Origin: an uncultured Clostridia bacterium
GTDB taxonomy: Bacteria > Bacillota > Clostridia > Saccharofermentanales > Saccharofermentanaceae
NCBI GenBank assembly: GCA_905235455.1
Contig: CAJOLL010000001.1
Span: 1-64,000 of the forward strand
DNA: 64,000 nucleotides
Direction: 5' to 3'
Part shown: positions 8,090 through 16,496 of the stretch, one piece after another
Numbering within the stretch: position 1 is the stretch's first letter
How the letters are laid out: each line of letters starts with the position of its first letter
Position numbers and translations under genes: made by a program
The notes under the pieces: generated by a model
The model's database searches: none
Told to the model about the DNA's origin: nothing
Seen by the model: the letters and a program-made list of their open reading frames with translations, nothing else

Positions 8090-9175
8090 ATGGCTAAGTT
8101 AAGAGTTGGCGTCATTGGCGCAACAGGTTATGTAGGACAGAGATTCATCTCGCTTCTGGATGATCATCCGTGGTTCGAGTGTGTCGCAGTAGTTGCTTCT
8201 CCGCGTTCTTCCGGTAAGCGTTATGCTGATGCTGTCGAAGGCCGCTGGAAGATCGATGTTGATATGCCTGCTTATGTAAAAGATATGATCGTTGAGAGCA
8301 CAGAGGATATTGAGAAGGTTTGTGAGAAAGTCGATTTTGTTTTCTGCGCAGTAGATATGAAGAAGGATGAGATCCGTGCGCTGGAAGAGAAGATCGCTAA
8401 GCTTGAGACTCCTGTTGTGTCTAACAACTCTGCTCACAGATGGACTGCTGATGTTCCGATGATGGTTCCTGAGATCAATTCCGATCATTCGGCTATTATT
8501 GAGAAGCAGAGAGAAAGACTCGGAACGAAGCGCGGTTTTATCGCTGTCAAACCGAATTGTTCCATTCAGAGTTATGTTCCGGCATTAACTCCGCTCCTCG
8601 GATTTGGTATTAAGTACATCAATGTTTGTACGTACCAGGCGATCTCCGGTGCCGGTAAGACCTTTAAGGATTGGCCGGAAATGGTAGGAAACATGATTCC
8701 TTATATCGGCGGCGAAGAAGAGAAGAGTGAGCAGGAACCGCTGAAGGTATGGGGACATATCGAGGGTAATGAGATCGTTAAAGCAGAAGCTCCGATCATC
8801 TCTGCTCAGTGCTATCGTGTTGCCGTACAGGAAGGCCATACTGCTGCGGTATCCGTCAAGTTTGACCAGAAGCCGACAAAGGAAGAAATGCTCGAGGCAT
8901 GGAAGAACTATAAGGGGGCACCTCAGGAACTCGGACTTCCGCATGCTCCTAAGCAGTTCCTGCAGTATATCGATGAGGATAATCGTCCTCAGCCGTCACT
9001 CGATGCATACTTCGAAGGCGGAATGGGCGTTTCGATCGGCCGCTTAAGAGAGGATCCGATCTTCGATTACAAGTTTACCTGCCTTTCCCACAACACTCTG
9101 CGTGGCGCTGCAGGTGGTGCTATGCTTACTGCCGAGCTTCTTTACAAGAAGGGTTATCTGTCTGCGAAGGATTGA
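8090..9175 (+). CDS. asd: Aspartate-semialdehyde dehydrogenase
   Basis: A 361-residue cytosolic enzyme that reduces aspartyl phosphate with NADPH to aspartate semialdehyde, the branch point to lysine/diaminopimelate, threonine and methionine. The NADP-binding GATGYVG is at residues 10-16 and the catalytic Cys157 lies in KPNCSIQ. Sequence style (GYVGQRF, YQAISGAGKTF, the SHNTLRGAAGG end) matches the archaeal/fungal-type Asd subgroup rather than the E. coli type. The start at 8090 is set by AAGAGG 8 nt upstream; in-frame codons further upstream lie before the transcript start. It has its own promoter and terminator, so it is monocistronic. Confidence 0.93.
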   Translation: MAKLRVGVIGATGYVGQRFISLLDDHPWFECVAVVASPRSSGKRYADAVEGRWKIDVDMPAYVKDMIVESTEDIEKVCEKVDFVFCAVDMKKDEIRALEEKIAKLETPVVSNNSAHRWTADVPMMVPEINSDHSAIIEKQRERLGTKRGFIAVKPNCSIQSYVPALTPLLGFGIKYINVCTYQAISGAGKTFKDWPEMVGNMIPYIGGEEEKSEQEPLKVWGHIEGNEIVKAEAPIISAQCYRVAVQEGHTAAVSVKFDQKPTKEEMLEAWKNYKGAPQELGLPHAPKQFLQYIDEDNRPQPSLDAYFEGGMGVSIGRLREDPIFDYKFTCLSHNTLRGAAGGAMLTAELLYKKGYLSAKD

Positions 9176-9200
9176 TTCTTCCTTTCGAAAAGAACTTTTC

Positions 9201-9254
9201 CGGGACACGTTAATGTCATATAATAACGGATATTTAACGTGTCCCGTTATTTTT
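9201..9254 (+). terminator. Terminator after asd
   Basis: A perfect 13-bp stem (9201-9213 with 9234-9246) around a 20-nt loop, followed by TTATTTTT. Outside it, TTTCGAAAA-type repeats at about 9183-9191 and 9252-9261 can extend the dyad imperfectly. Confidence 0.88.
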
Positions 9255-9264
9255 CGAAAAGGTG

Positions 9265-9293
9265 TTGACGAATTACATCTTTATCGTTATAAT
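9265..9293 (+). promoter_or_regulatory. Promoter for the tRNA-CAT / tRNA-Tyr pair
   Basis: TTGACG at 9265-9270 and TATAAT at 9288-9293, 17-nt spacing, about 43 nt before the first tRNA base: a near-consensus sigma-A promoter as expected for a stable-RNA operon. Confidence 0.88.
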
Positions 9294-9335
9294 CTTTCTT
9301 GCGCTTTGAGAAATGGGTACAAACTCAAAACAAGC

Positions 9336-9412
9336 GGGCCTTTAGCTCAGTTGGTTAGAGCAACCGGCTCATAACCGGTCGGTCCTGGGTTCGAGTCCCT
9401 GAAGGCCCACCA
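9336..9412 (+). tRNA. tRNA with CAT anticodon (elongator Met or Ile2)
   Basis: A 77-nt cloverleaf with a 7-bp acceptor stem (GGGCCTT/AAGGCCC), encoded ACCA end, anticodon loop CTCATAA with CAT at 9370-9372, and TTCGA in the T loop. Position 1 is a paired G, so it is not the initiator tRNA. Elongator Met and the lysidine-modified Ile2 tRNA share the CAT anticodon; the GGnCCTT acceptor and CCGG anticodon stem resemble the Ile2 type of Firmicutes, but this is from memory. Confidence 0.95.
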
Positions 9413-9445
9413 CTACGAAGCTAACACAATTAATATATATTTCGA

Positions 9446-9530
9446 GGGAGAATTCCCGAGCGGCCAAAGGGGGCAGACTGTAAATCTGTTGTCACCGACT
9501 TCGGTGGTTCGAATCCACCTTCTCCCACCA
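9446..9530 (+). tRNA. tRNA-Tyr (GTA)
   Basis: An 85-nt class II tRNA with a long variable arm, acceptor GGGAGAA/TTCTCCC, encoded ACCA and anticodon GTA at 9480-9482. It lies 33 nt after the CAT tRNA and probably shares its transcript. Confidence 0.97.
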
Positions 9531-9560
9531 AGGACAGACCTTGTGTCTGTCCTTTTTTTT
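9530..9560 (+). terminator. Terminator after tRNA-Tyr
   Basis: A 9-10-bp stem (AAGGACAGA with TCTGTCCTT) starting at the last base of the tRNA, then eight T residues. Confidence 0.93.
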
Positions 9561-9606
9561 ATTTTTTTGGTATAATTCTATTATCTGATTTTATGAGGTG
9601 TTCGAA

Positions 9607-9660
9607 ATGAATCAAGCGATTTTTATCGTCTCGGATAAACATGTGAGAAGAAGGAGATAG
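9607..9660 (+). CDS. Possible 17-codon leader ORF upstream of galE
   Basis: ATG at 9607 with GAGGTG 7 nt upstream opens a 17-residue ORF ([17 protein letters not shown]) that stops at 9660, five nt before the galE start. Its last codons are the galE SD (AAGGAGA). It could couple translation to galE or be chance; no homology is recognised. Confidence 0.3.
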   Translation: MNQAIFIVSDKHVRRRR

Positions 9661-9665
9661 GATAT

Positions 9666-10667
9666 ATGAAAATACTTGTTACTGGCGGTACCGGTTATAT
9701 CGGATCACATACCTGCGTTGAATTGATCCAGGCAGGTCATGATGTTGTCATTTTCGATAATCTTTGTAATTCCAAGGAAACCTGTCTTGACCGTATCTTC
9801 GAGATTGCAGGTAAGCGTCCGAAGTTTTATCAGGCAGATCTGCGGGATATTGAGTCTATGCGTCCGATTTTTAAAGAGAATGCAATCGATGCGGTTATTC
9901 ATTTTGCAGGATTAAAAGCGGTAGGCGAAAGTGTTGCGAAGCCTTGGGAGTATTATTACAACAATGTCGCAGGGTCGTTGAATCTTCTGTCTGTTATGAA
10001 AGAGTTTGATGTGAAAAAACTCGTATTTTCATCTTCGGCAACCGTATATGGAGATCCTGCGATTATTCCGATTACAGAGGAATGCCCACTGGGATCGACA
10101 ACGAATCCATATGGCGAGACCAAAAAAATGCTTGAAAGGATATTTACTGATTTCCAGAAATCAAATCCGGACTGGCACATTATGCTTCTTCGCTATTTCA
10201 ACCCGATCGGTGCACATGAGAGCGGCTTGATCGGTGATGAGCCGAATGGTATCCCGAATAATCTTATGCCTTATATCTTGCAGGTCGTTGTTGGAAAACT
10301 ACCTTGTTTACGTGTTTTTGGTAACGACTATAAAACACATGACGGTACCGGCGTTCGTGATTACATTCATGTCGTTGATCTTGCGAAAGGACATGTCGCA
10401 GTAATGAAGAAGTTCGAAGATGTTCCCGGTGTGTATATCTATAATTTGGGAACCGGTATCGGCTACAGCGTTCTGGATATTGTTAACGCTTTTGAAAAAG
10501 CAAATGATATCAAGATTCCGTATCAGATAGTTGAGCGCCGTCCCGGTGATATCGATGTCTGCTATTCGGATCCGTCAAAGGCGAAAAAAGAACTTGGATG
10601 GGAAGCTTTCTATGATCTGGAGAAGATGTGCAAAGACTCTTATAACTTTGCGAAAAAAGTGCTGTAA
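9666..10667 (+). CDS. galE: UDP-glucose 4-epimerase
   Basis: A 333-residue SDR enzyme that interconverts UDP-glucose and UDP-galactose (often also the N-acetyl forms). NAD-binding [10 protein letters not shown] is at residues 6-15; the Ser-Tyr-Lys active site is seen in FSSSATVYG and [17 protein letters not shown] near residue 297 and the ending LGW are typical of GalE. The SD AAGGAGA lies 8 nt before the ATG. It sits between tRNA genes and just upstream of the polysaccharide cluster, so UDP-galactose supply for that cluster is a sensible role. No terminator is seen after it. Confidence 0.95.
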   Translation: MKILVTGGTGYIGSHTCVELIQAGHDVVIFDNLCNSKETCLDRIFEIAGKRPKFYQADLRDIESMRPIFKENAIDAVIHFAGLKAVGESVAKPWEYYYNNVAGSLNLLSVMKEFDVKKLVFSSSATVYGDPAIIPITEECPLGSTTNPYGETKKMLERIFTDFQKSNPDWHIMLLRYFNPIGAHESGLIGDEPNGIPNNLMPYILQVVVGKLPCLRVFGNDYKTHDGTGVRDYIHVVDLAKGHVAVMKKFEDVPGVYIYNLGTGIGYSVLDIVNAFEKANDIKIPYQIVERRPGDIDVCYSDPSKAKKELGWEAFYDLEKMCKDSYNFAKKVL

Positions 10668-10705
10668 TTCGAGCTTTCTGACTATCTATTAACGGGACAT
10701 CATGT

Positions 10706-10734
10706 TTGACACGATAATATCGTTATGCTAATAT
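10706..10734 (+). promoter_or_regulatory. Promoter for tRNA-Leu
   Basis: Consensus TTGACA at 10706-10711 and TAATAT at 10729-10734, spacing 17 nt, ending 15 nt before the tRNA. Confidence 0.85.
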
Positions 10735-10749
10735 ATTTCCGTCATTTGC

Positions 10750-10834
10750 GGGGTTGTGGCGGAATGGCAGACGCAGCAGACTCAAAATCTGCCGACCTTA
10801 AATCGTATGGGTTCAAGTCCCATCAGCCCCACCA
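10750..10834 (+). tRNA. tRNA-Leu (CAA)
   Basis: An 85-nt class II tRNA; acceptor GGGGTTG pairs with CAGCCCC, ACCA is encoded, and the anticodon loop CTCAAAA gives CAA, which reads UUG. Confidence 0.97.
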
Positions 10835-10849
10835 TATTTGTTAATGTGC

Positions 10850-10888
10850 AATAGAATCATCCTTTTGGGGGTGATTTTATTGTATTTA
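10850..10888 (+). terminator. Hairpin, probable terminator of tRNA-Leu
   Basis: A 13-bp stem with two G-U pairs (10850-10862 with 10869-10881), then a T-containing tail (TGTATTT) that is weaker than usual. It separates the tRNA from the polysaccharide cluster. Confidence 0.55.
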
Positions 10889-10918
10889 AAAGAAATACAC
10901 AGTTTTTTGCATGATGTG

Positions 10919-10924
10919 TATAAT
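10919..10924 (+). promoter_or_regulatory. Possible -10 box for the polysaccharide cluster
   Basis: TATAAT 38 nt before the first gene of the cluster, in an AT-rich stretch. No good -35 is seen, so an activator or a different upstream element may be involved. Confidence 0.4.
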
Positions 10925-10962
10925 ATAGAAAAATACTATGTTTTAAAACAGTTGGGATTTTT

Positions 10963-12282
10963 ATGGAAAAGAGATTTATTAAATTCAGTCCGCCGGATAT
11001 CAGCGAAACAGAGATCAATGAAGTATGTGACGCACTCCGATCCGGATGGATCACGACCGGGCCCCGAACCAAATTGTTGGAGAGAAGACTGGCTGCATAT
11101 ATCGAGACCGGACGTGTTGATGTGGATACTGAGTCTGATCCTGACCTTTGGTCTAACCGGGTGGCCTGCCTGAATTCGGCGACTGCCGCGGAAGAACTGA
11201 ATCTTCGTATTCTCGGTGTCGGGAAAGGTGATGAGGTTCTTGTTCCTGCTTATACATATTCCGCAACTGCATCTGCTGCGATCCACTGTGGCGCGACAGT
11301 GAAGTTTATCGATATTCAAAAAGATGGTGATCCTGTTACGCATATGCCGGAAATGGACTATGATAAACTGGCATCTGTGATCACGGAGAGAACAAAAGCC
11401 GTTGTTTGTGTTGATCTTGCCGGCATTGTCTGTGATTATGAAAAAGTGTTCAGCATTGTCGAATCCAAAAAATCGTTATTCCGTCCTATGGAGAGTGACG
11501 GATCTCCGCTTTCTGAGTTTTCGTCACGCATTCAGAAAGCGCTCGGCCGTATTGCCGTTGTTTCTGACTGTGCACATGGCCTGGGCGGAAGCAGGTCATT
11601 CCATGGGAAAGTGACAAATTGCGGTGCGCTTGCTGATTTTACGGGATTCAGTTTTCATGCAGTAAAGAACTTTACCACGGCGGAAGGCGGAGCATCAACC
11701 TGGAAGAGCATTCCGGGTATTGATGATGCTGAGATCTACAAGTTCTTCCAGCTGTTGAGCCTCCATGGGCAGAATAAGGATGCTCTTGCAAAAACAAAGG
11801 TTGGTGCTTGGGAATATGATATTATCGGACCATGGTACAAATGCAACATGACTGATATTATGGCGGCAATCGGATTAAAACAGCTTGACCGTTATCCGGG
11901 ACTCCTTGAGAGAAGAAAAGAGATTATCCGAAAGTATGATGACATTTGCGATGAACTTGGTATATCTCATCTGAATCATCATGTTCCTTCTATTGATAGC
12001 AGTAATCATCTTTATCTGATGCGTATTCCCGGAATTGATGAGGAGAAGAGAAATAAGATCATATCGAATCTTGCTGAACTTGGTGTTTCTACCAATGTCC
12101 ACTATAAGCCTCTTCCGATGATGACGGCATATCGTGAACTCGGCGCGGATATTTCCGATTTCCCGAATTCTTTCGATTATTATAGAAATCTGATCACACT
12201 TCCATTGCATACATTGCTTACAGATGAGGATGTTGAGTATATCTGTTCTTCTTTGAGAACTGTCATGAGGGAAAATATCTGA
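10963..12282 (+). CDS. PLP-dependent sugar aminotransferase (DegT/DnrJ/EryC1/StrS family)
   Basis: A 439-residue enzyme of the family that adds an amino group to nucleotide-linked keto sugars. The PLP-binding Lys235 lies in FSFHAVKNFTTAEGG; the N-terminal PPDISETEINEV block and the internal CLNSATAAEELNL are typical. It is longer than the usual ~370-390 residues because of an insertion near residues 160-190 (between CDYEKVFSIVES and RIAVVSDCAHG). It is the first gene of the surface-polysaccharide cluster and differs from the LegC-like aminotransferase at 21.4 kb, so the glycan probably contains a second amino sugar. SD is weak (TTGGGA). Its TGA overlaps the next ATG (TGATG). Confidence 0.88.
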   Translation: MEKRFIKFSPPDISETEINEVCDALRSGWITTGPRTKLLERRLAAYIETGRVDVDTESDPDLWSNRVACLNSATAAEELNLRILGVGKGDEVLVPAYTYSATASAAIHCGATVKFIDIQKDGDPVTHMPEMDYDKLASVITERTKAVVCVDLAGIVCDYEKVFSIVESKKSLFRPMESDGSPLSEFSSRIQKALGRIAVVSDCAHGLGGSRSFHGKVTNCGALADFTGFSFHAVKNFTTAEGGASTWKSIPGIDDAEIYKFFQLLSLHGQNKDALAKTKVGAWEYDIIGPWYKCNMTDIMAAIGLKQLDRYPGLLERRKEIIRKYDDICDELGISHLNHHVPSIDSSNHLYLMRIPGIDEEKRNKIISNLAELGVSTNVHYKPLPMMTAYRELGADISDFPNSFDYYRNLITLPLHTLLTDEDVEYICSSLRTVMRENI

Positions 12283-12977
12283 TGCTGAGAAATTGGAATG
12301 ATCTCCCTGAATACATGAGAGTGCCGGAAGTTAAACCATACTATGATGTCCTTAAGAAAAAAGGATTTCAGAGAGGCTGTAAGCGCGTGTTTGATATTTT
12401 TACGGCTGTTATTCTTTTGGTTTTGCTTGCTCTTCCGATGATCATCATCGCTATTCTTATCAAGTGTGACAGCAAAGGTTCGGTATTTTATCGACAGGAA
12501 CGAGTCACGAGATACGGGAAGCATTATCGCATCCATAAGTTCAGAACAATGGTGAATAATGCGGACAAAATCGGTTCTGCAGTTACTGTGGGTAATGACA
12601 GCCGTATCACAAAGATCGGTTCGAAACTCCGCGGATGCCGTCTGGACGAGCTTCCGCAGATTTTTGATATTCTGACCGGAAATATGAGTTTTGTCGGTAC
12701 CCGTCCTGAATCCGTGAAATATGTCGAGCAGTATCAGCCTGAATACTATGCCACTCTTCTGATGCCGGCCGGTATTACAAGTGAAGCATCGATCCGATAC
12801 AAGGATGAAGATAAGCTTTTAGATGAGGCTGACGATGTGGATCGCGTATATCTTGAGAGAGTTCTTCCGGACAAAATGAAGTGGAATCTGAAGAGTATCT
12901 CCGGATTTTCATTTGGCGGTGACATAATGACCATGTTCCGCACTGTTGCGGCTGTCGCAGGAAAGGATTATCAGTAA
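12282..12977 (+). CDS. Initiating undecaprenyl-phosphate sugar-1-phosphate transferase (PglC/WcaJ-like)
   Basis: A 231-residue membrane enzyme that should start repeat-unit synthesis by moving a sugar-1-phosphate from a UDP-sugar to undecaprenyl phosphate on the cytosolic face. It has a single hydrophobic segment (about residues 32-56) followed by the family signature (GSVFYRQERVT, HKFRTM) and the conserved DELPQ-FDILTGNMSFVGTRPE block. The short form without the four extra N-terminal helices of WbaP matches monotopic PglC-type enzymes. One-base overlaps on both sides (TGATG, TAATG) show tight coupling. Confidence 0.92.
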   Translation: MLRNWNDLPEYMRVPEVKPYYDVLKKKGFQRGCKRVFDIFTAVILLVLLALPMIIIAILIKCDSKGSVFYRQERVTRYGKHYRIHKFRTMVNNADKIGSAVTVGNDSRITKIGSKLRGCRLDELPQIFDILTGNMSFVGTRPESVKYVEQYQPEYYATLLMPAGITSEASIRYKDEDKLLDEADDVDRVYLERVLPDKMKWNLKSISGFSFGGDIMTMFRTVAAVAGKDYQ

Positions 12978-13795
12978 TGCCGAAGTTCAGTGTTTTGATG
13001 TCCTTATACATAAAAGAAAAACCGGAATATGCCCGGCAATGCTTTGAGAGCCTTCTCAATCAGACGGTGAGGGCGGATGAATGGCTGATCGTTGAAGACG
13101 GGCCATTGACAGAAGAATTGTATGCTCTCCTTGAGGAGTATGAGAAGAAATATCCCGGATTGATCAAAAGAGTTCCTCTCAAGCAGAATTCCGGACTGGG
13201 TCTTGCGCTTCGTGCAGGTGTTCCGGAGTGTACCTATGATCTGATCGCCAGAATGGATACGGATGATATTGCCGGAAAAGATCGTTTTGAAAAACAGCTT
13301 GCTGCTTTTCAAAACAATCCGAAAATCGATATTTGCGGATCTCAGATCGATGAGTTTGAGACTTCACCGGATGAGATCGTGGCTCATCGTACTGTTCCGG
13401 TTACGCATGATGAGATCGTGAAGTACCAGAAGAAAAGAGATGCTTTTAATCATATGACAGTCATGTATAAAAAAGAAGCTGTCTTGAAAGCAGGTAATTA
13501 CGAGTCCTGTCCGCTGATGGAAGATACGTATCTGTGGGTCCGGATGATCCAAAGCGGGGCTAACTGTATGAATATCGATGAACCACTTGTTTTTGCAAGG
13601 ATCGGACATGACATGTATGAGAGGCGCGGAGGCTGGAGTTATTTCAAAAAATACAAAACCGGCCGCAAGATGGTAAAAAAGACCGGGTTTATCAGCAGTT
13701 GGGATTATCACAAGACGATCATCATACAGTTTATCGTGGCTATGCTACCCGGAAAACTTAGAGGGTTTGTATTTAAGAAACTATTGCATAAATGA
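12977..13795 (+). CDS. Glycosyltransferase family 2
   Basis: A 272-residue GT-A fold transferase with FSVLMSLY and a ...ADEWLIVEDG loop at the N-terminus and DTDD (residue ~93) for metal and nucleotide-sugar binding. No signal peptide; probably works at the cytosolic membrane face. The likely donor is a UDP-sugar but cannot be told. SD AAAGGA lies 9 nt upstream; the start overlaps the previous stop. Confidence 0.9.
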   Translation: MPKFSVLMSLYIKEKPEYARQCFESLLNQTVRADEWLIVEDGPLTEELYALLEEYEKKYPGLIKRVPLKQNSGLGLALRAGVPECTYDLIARMDTDDIAGKDRFEKQLAAFQNNPKIDICGSQIDEFETSPDEIVAHRTVPVTHDEIVKYQKKRDAFNHMTVMYKKEAVLKAGNYESCPLMEDTYLWVRMIQSGANCMNIDEPLVFARIGHDMYERRGGWSYFKKYKTGRKMVKKTGFISSWDYHKTIIIQFIVAMLPGKLRGFVFKKLLHK

Positions 13796-13808
13796 TAAAG
13801 GTGGAAAA

Positions 13809-14690
13809 ATGAAGTCCAGCAAACAGATTTATTCTGAATATTTTAAAGAGTTCGAGATCGGCCCTGAAGGGATAAAAGCGCTTCATGAAGCACTTCTCGG
13901 GATGTTTATCGACATTAAGACCATATGTGATAAGCATAATATCAAGTGTATGCTCAGCGGCGGTACGCTCCTTGGTGCGATCAGGCACAAAGGCTTTATT
14001 CCGTGGGACGATGATATCGATATTATGATGGTCCGTGAGGAATACGAGAAGTTTGCACAGGTTTTCCCCGGTGAGTTCTCGGATAAATATGAACTTGTTC
14101 AGCCGCTGGAGCCCGGTTACTTTAATAAGCAGCCGAAGATCTTCAAAAAGGGAACGACTCTGGTCGAGATTCCGTTTGCCGGTGTACATCAGCATGATAA
14201 TCTTTTCATCGATGTTTTTATCATCGAGAATTGTCCGAAGCCGGGATTTCAAAGAAATTTCAGGGCTTTCAGGTATGATTTTGCATTTAAGGCGTCAAGT
14301 GCATGTATTGACTATAAGTATCCTTCCCCGGTAATACTTGAAAAAGGAAAAACCTGTGATGAAGTGCGGAAGTACTATAAAATGCGCAGAAGACTCGGCT
14401 TTCTGTTTTCGCATCTCGGCGGTATGAGGTTTTATTTGAAAAAATGTGATAAACTAGGAAGGTATCCGAAAAAGACCGGATGGCTTGCCGTTCCTTCCGC
14501 TATCAGCTATAAGCGGGAGATTCTGCCCGAAAAGGTTTTTGCCGAATTGACGCAGGGTGAGTTTGAAGGACTTTCCGTTACTATTCCGGCGGATTATGAT
14601 CAGTATCTGACAAATCTTTACAGGGATTATATGTCGATCCCTCCGGAGAATAAACGGGAGACGCACTACGCCAGTAAAATGGTATTGTGA
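13809..14690 (+). CDS. LicD-family phosphotransferase
   Basis: A 293-residue protein with the LicD signature: GGTLLGAIRH (51-60) and WDDDID (66-71), a nucleotidyltransferase-type metal site. LicD proteins transfer phosphocholine or another alditol/amine phosphate from a CDP-activated donor to glycans. The start at 13809 is chosen over an in-frame ATG at 13767 that lies in the previous gene; AGGTGG sits just upstream. The next gene is a CDP-donor-type cytidylyltransferase, so a CDP-alditol (for example CDP-ribitol) rather than CDP-choline is a plausible donor; no choline kinase is seen. Confidence 0.9.
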   Translation: MKSSKQIYSEYFKEFEIGPEGIKALHEALLGMFIDIKTICDKHNIKCMLSGGTLLGAIRHKGFIPWDDDIDIMMVREEYEKFAQVFPGEFSDKYELVQPLEPGYFNKQPKIFKKGTTLVEIPFAGVHQHDNLFIDVFIIENCPKPGFQRNFRAFRYDFAFKASSACIDYKYPSPVILEKGKTCDEVRKYYKMRRRLGFLFSHLGGMRFYLKKCDKLGRYPKKTGWLAVPSAISYKREILPEKVFAELTQGEFEGLSVTIPADYDQYLTNLYRDYMSIPPENKRETHYASKMVL

Positions 14691-14709
14691 TTTAGTGGGA
14701 GAAAACAGT

Positions 14710-15426
14710 ATGGCAAATATTGCACTGATTATAGCGGGCGGTTCCGGCAACAGAATGCATCAGGACATTCCCAAACAGTTTCTGACGGTCAATGAGCGGC
14801 CTGTCATTATCTATACGCTCGAAGCTTTTGAAAAACACCCGGAGATCGATGCGATCGGAGTTGTTTGTATTGAAGGCTGGGAACAGGTCCTGCAGGCATA
14901 TGCCAAGCAGTTTAATATTTCGAAGCTTAAGTATATCGCTCCCGGCGGAACGAATGGTCAGGGTTCGATCCGCAATGGTCTTTTCGAGCTCGAAAAGCAC
15001 TGTTCGCCAGATGATCTTGTTCTGATTCACGATGCGATCCGTCCGATGGTTTCAGCCGAGATCATTTCGGATAATATCCGTGTTGCCAAGAAGAACGGAA
15101 ATGCGATAACAGTTATTCCTTGTGCCGAAGCAATGCTTCAGACGGAAAACGGCGAAGTATCCACAGGAACATATCCGCGTGATGCCCTTAAGAGAACGCA
15201 GACACCTCAGGCTTTTCGTCTTGGTGACATATGTCAGCTCCATCGTGATGCGCTTGAAAAAGGCATAATTAATTCTGTTGCTTCCTGTACACTTATGATC
15301 GAGATGGGAAATCAGGTTTATTTTTCCGCCGGATCAGAAAAGAATATCAAACTTACAACAGTTGAAGATATCGACATTTTCAAGGCGCTTCTTGCAGCTT
15401 CCCGATCTGACTGGCTCAAAGAGTAA
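14710..15426 (+). CDS. IspD/TarI-family cytidylyltransferase
   Basis: A 238-residue enzyme that activates a sugar-alcohol phosphate with CTP. The N-terminus has ALIIAGGSGNRMH-IPKQF (residues 5-23), and HDAIRPMVS plus the GTYPRDALKRTQTPQ block are typical. IspD (isoprenoid pathway) and TarI (ribitol-5-phosphate) cannot be told apart by eye; location between LicD and an SDR in a glycan cluster favours making a CDP-alditol for transfer by LicD. The start at 14710 follows GGGAG by 8 nt; a GTG at 14695 has no SD. Confidence 0.85.
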   Translation: MANIALIIAGGSGNRMHQDIPKQFLTVNERPVIIYTLEAFEKHPEIDAIGVVCIEGWEQVLQAYAKQFNISKLKYIAPGGTNGQGSIRNGLFELEKHCSPDDLVLIHDAIRPMVSAEIISDNIRVAKKNGNAITVIPCAEAMLQTENGEVSTGTYPRDALKRTQTPQAFRLGDICQLHRDALEKGIINSVASCTLMIEMGNQVYFSAGSEKNIKLTTVEDIDIFKALLAASRSDWLKE

Positions 15427-15434
15427 GGTGGTCT

Positions 15435-16496
15435 ATGCTGTTTCAGAATGAGCAATGGCAAAATGATATAGATTTAGTACTGCCAGTTTTCGAGGAACTC
15501 TCCTCGGAAAGCGGCAGTTCGTTTTTCATTACCGGATCTTGCGGACTGATCGGTACTGCCGTCGTCCATGCGCTGCTCCGCTTTAATGATAAATATAAAA
15601 CGAATTTCCGGGTAATAGCAACGGGCAGAACAAAAAAATCACTTGATGAGAGGTTTTCTGATTGTAAAGACAGGAAAGACCTGATTCTTTCTTTATTTGA
15701 TGCGGAAAGGCCGGCGATCGATCCTTCTGTAAAAATCGATTACATCATTCATGCCGCGAGCAATGCCTCGCCCAAGGCGATTATTGAAAATCCGGTCGAG
15801 ACCTTGACGGGAAATATCGTCGGTCTTTCGTATCTGCTTGCTTATGCGAAAGAAAACGCTGTAAAGAGAGTACTTTTTGTATCCAGTTCGGAAGTGTATG
15901 GGAGAAAAGACCGGACCACCCCGTCGCAGGAAACGGAATACGGAACCATTGATCCTTTAAATCCGCGAAATGCATACTCCTACGGCAAATGTGCCGCTGA
16001 AACTCTGTGTGTCTCTTTCTTGCACGAATATGATGTGGATTCCGTGATCGTTCGTCCCGGACATATTTTCGGGCCCACTTGTTCTGAAAAAGATGTCAGA
16101 GTTTCCTCTGCGTGGGCGTATGATTGTGCTTCCCGTAAGGATATCGTTATGAAAAGCGCCGGTTCGCAGATAAGAAGTTACTGCTATTGCCTCGACTGTG
16201 CTTCTGCTATCCTTAAAGTCCTTGTAAAAGGGGAAAAGGGGCAGGCATATAATATCTCCAATAGAGATTCTATCATGAGCATCAGAAAACTCGCTGAGAT
16301 CATGACTACGCATGCCGGTGTCAAACTTGTTACGGATATCCCATCGGAAGAGGAGGCAAAAGCATTTAATCCGATGGAGAATTCATCGCTGGATAGCACA
16401 AAGCTCGAAAATCTCGGGTGGGAGGGAGTTTTTGACGCTGCATCAGGCGTGTCTCATACGATCGATATTCTTAGGGAGGTGAGTGTGCTTGAGTAA
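15435..16496 (+). CDS. NAD-dependent epimerase/dehydratase (extended SDR)
   Basis: A 353-residue enzyme with Rossmann motif FITGSCGLIGTA (residues ~30-41), Ser-Ser-Glu-Val-Tyr (about 154-158) and catalytic YSYGKCAAE. It resembles nucleotide-sugar epimerases/dehydratases. Because it follows LicD and the cytidylyltransferase, it may act on a CDP- or UDP-sugar used in the same decoration; the exact reaction is unknown. It overlaps the next gene by a few bases. Confidence 0.85.
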   Translation: MLFQNEQWQNDIDLVLPVFEELSSESGSSFFITGSCGLIGTAVVHALLRFNDKYKTNFRVIATGRTKKSLDERFSDCKDRKDLILSLFDAERPAIDPSVKIDYIIHAASNASPKAIIENPVETLTGNIVGLSYLLAYAKENAVKRVLFVSSSEVYGRKDRTTPSQETEYGTIDPLNPRNAYSYGKCAAETLCVSFLHEYDVDSVIVRPGHIFGPTCSEKDVRVSSAWAYDCASRKDIVMKSAGSQIRSYCYCLDCASAILKVLVKGEKGQAYNISNRDSIMSIRKLAEIMTTHAGVKLVTDIPSEEEAKAFNPMENSSLDSTKLENLGWEGVFDAASGVSHTIDILREVSVLE

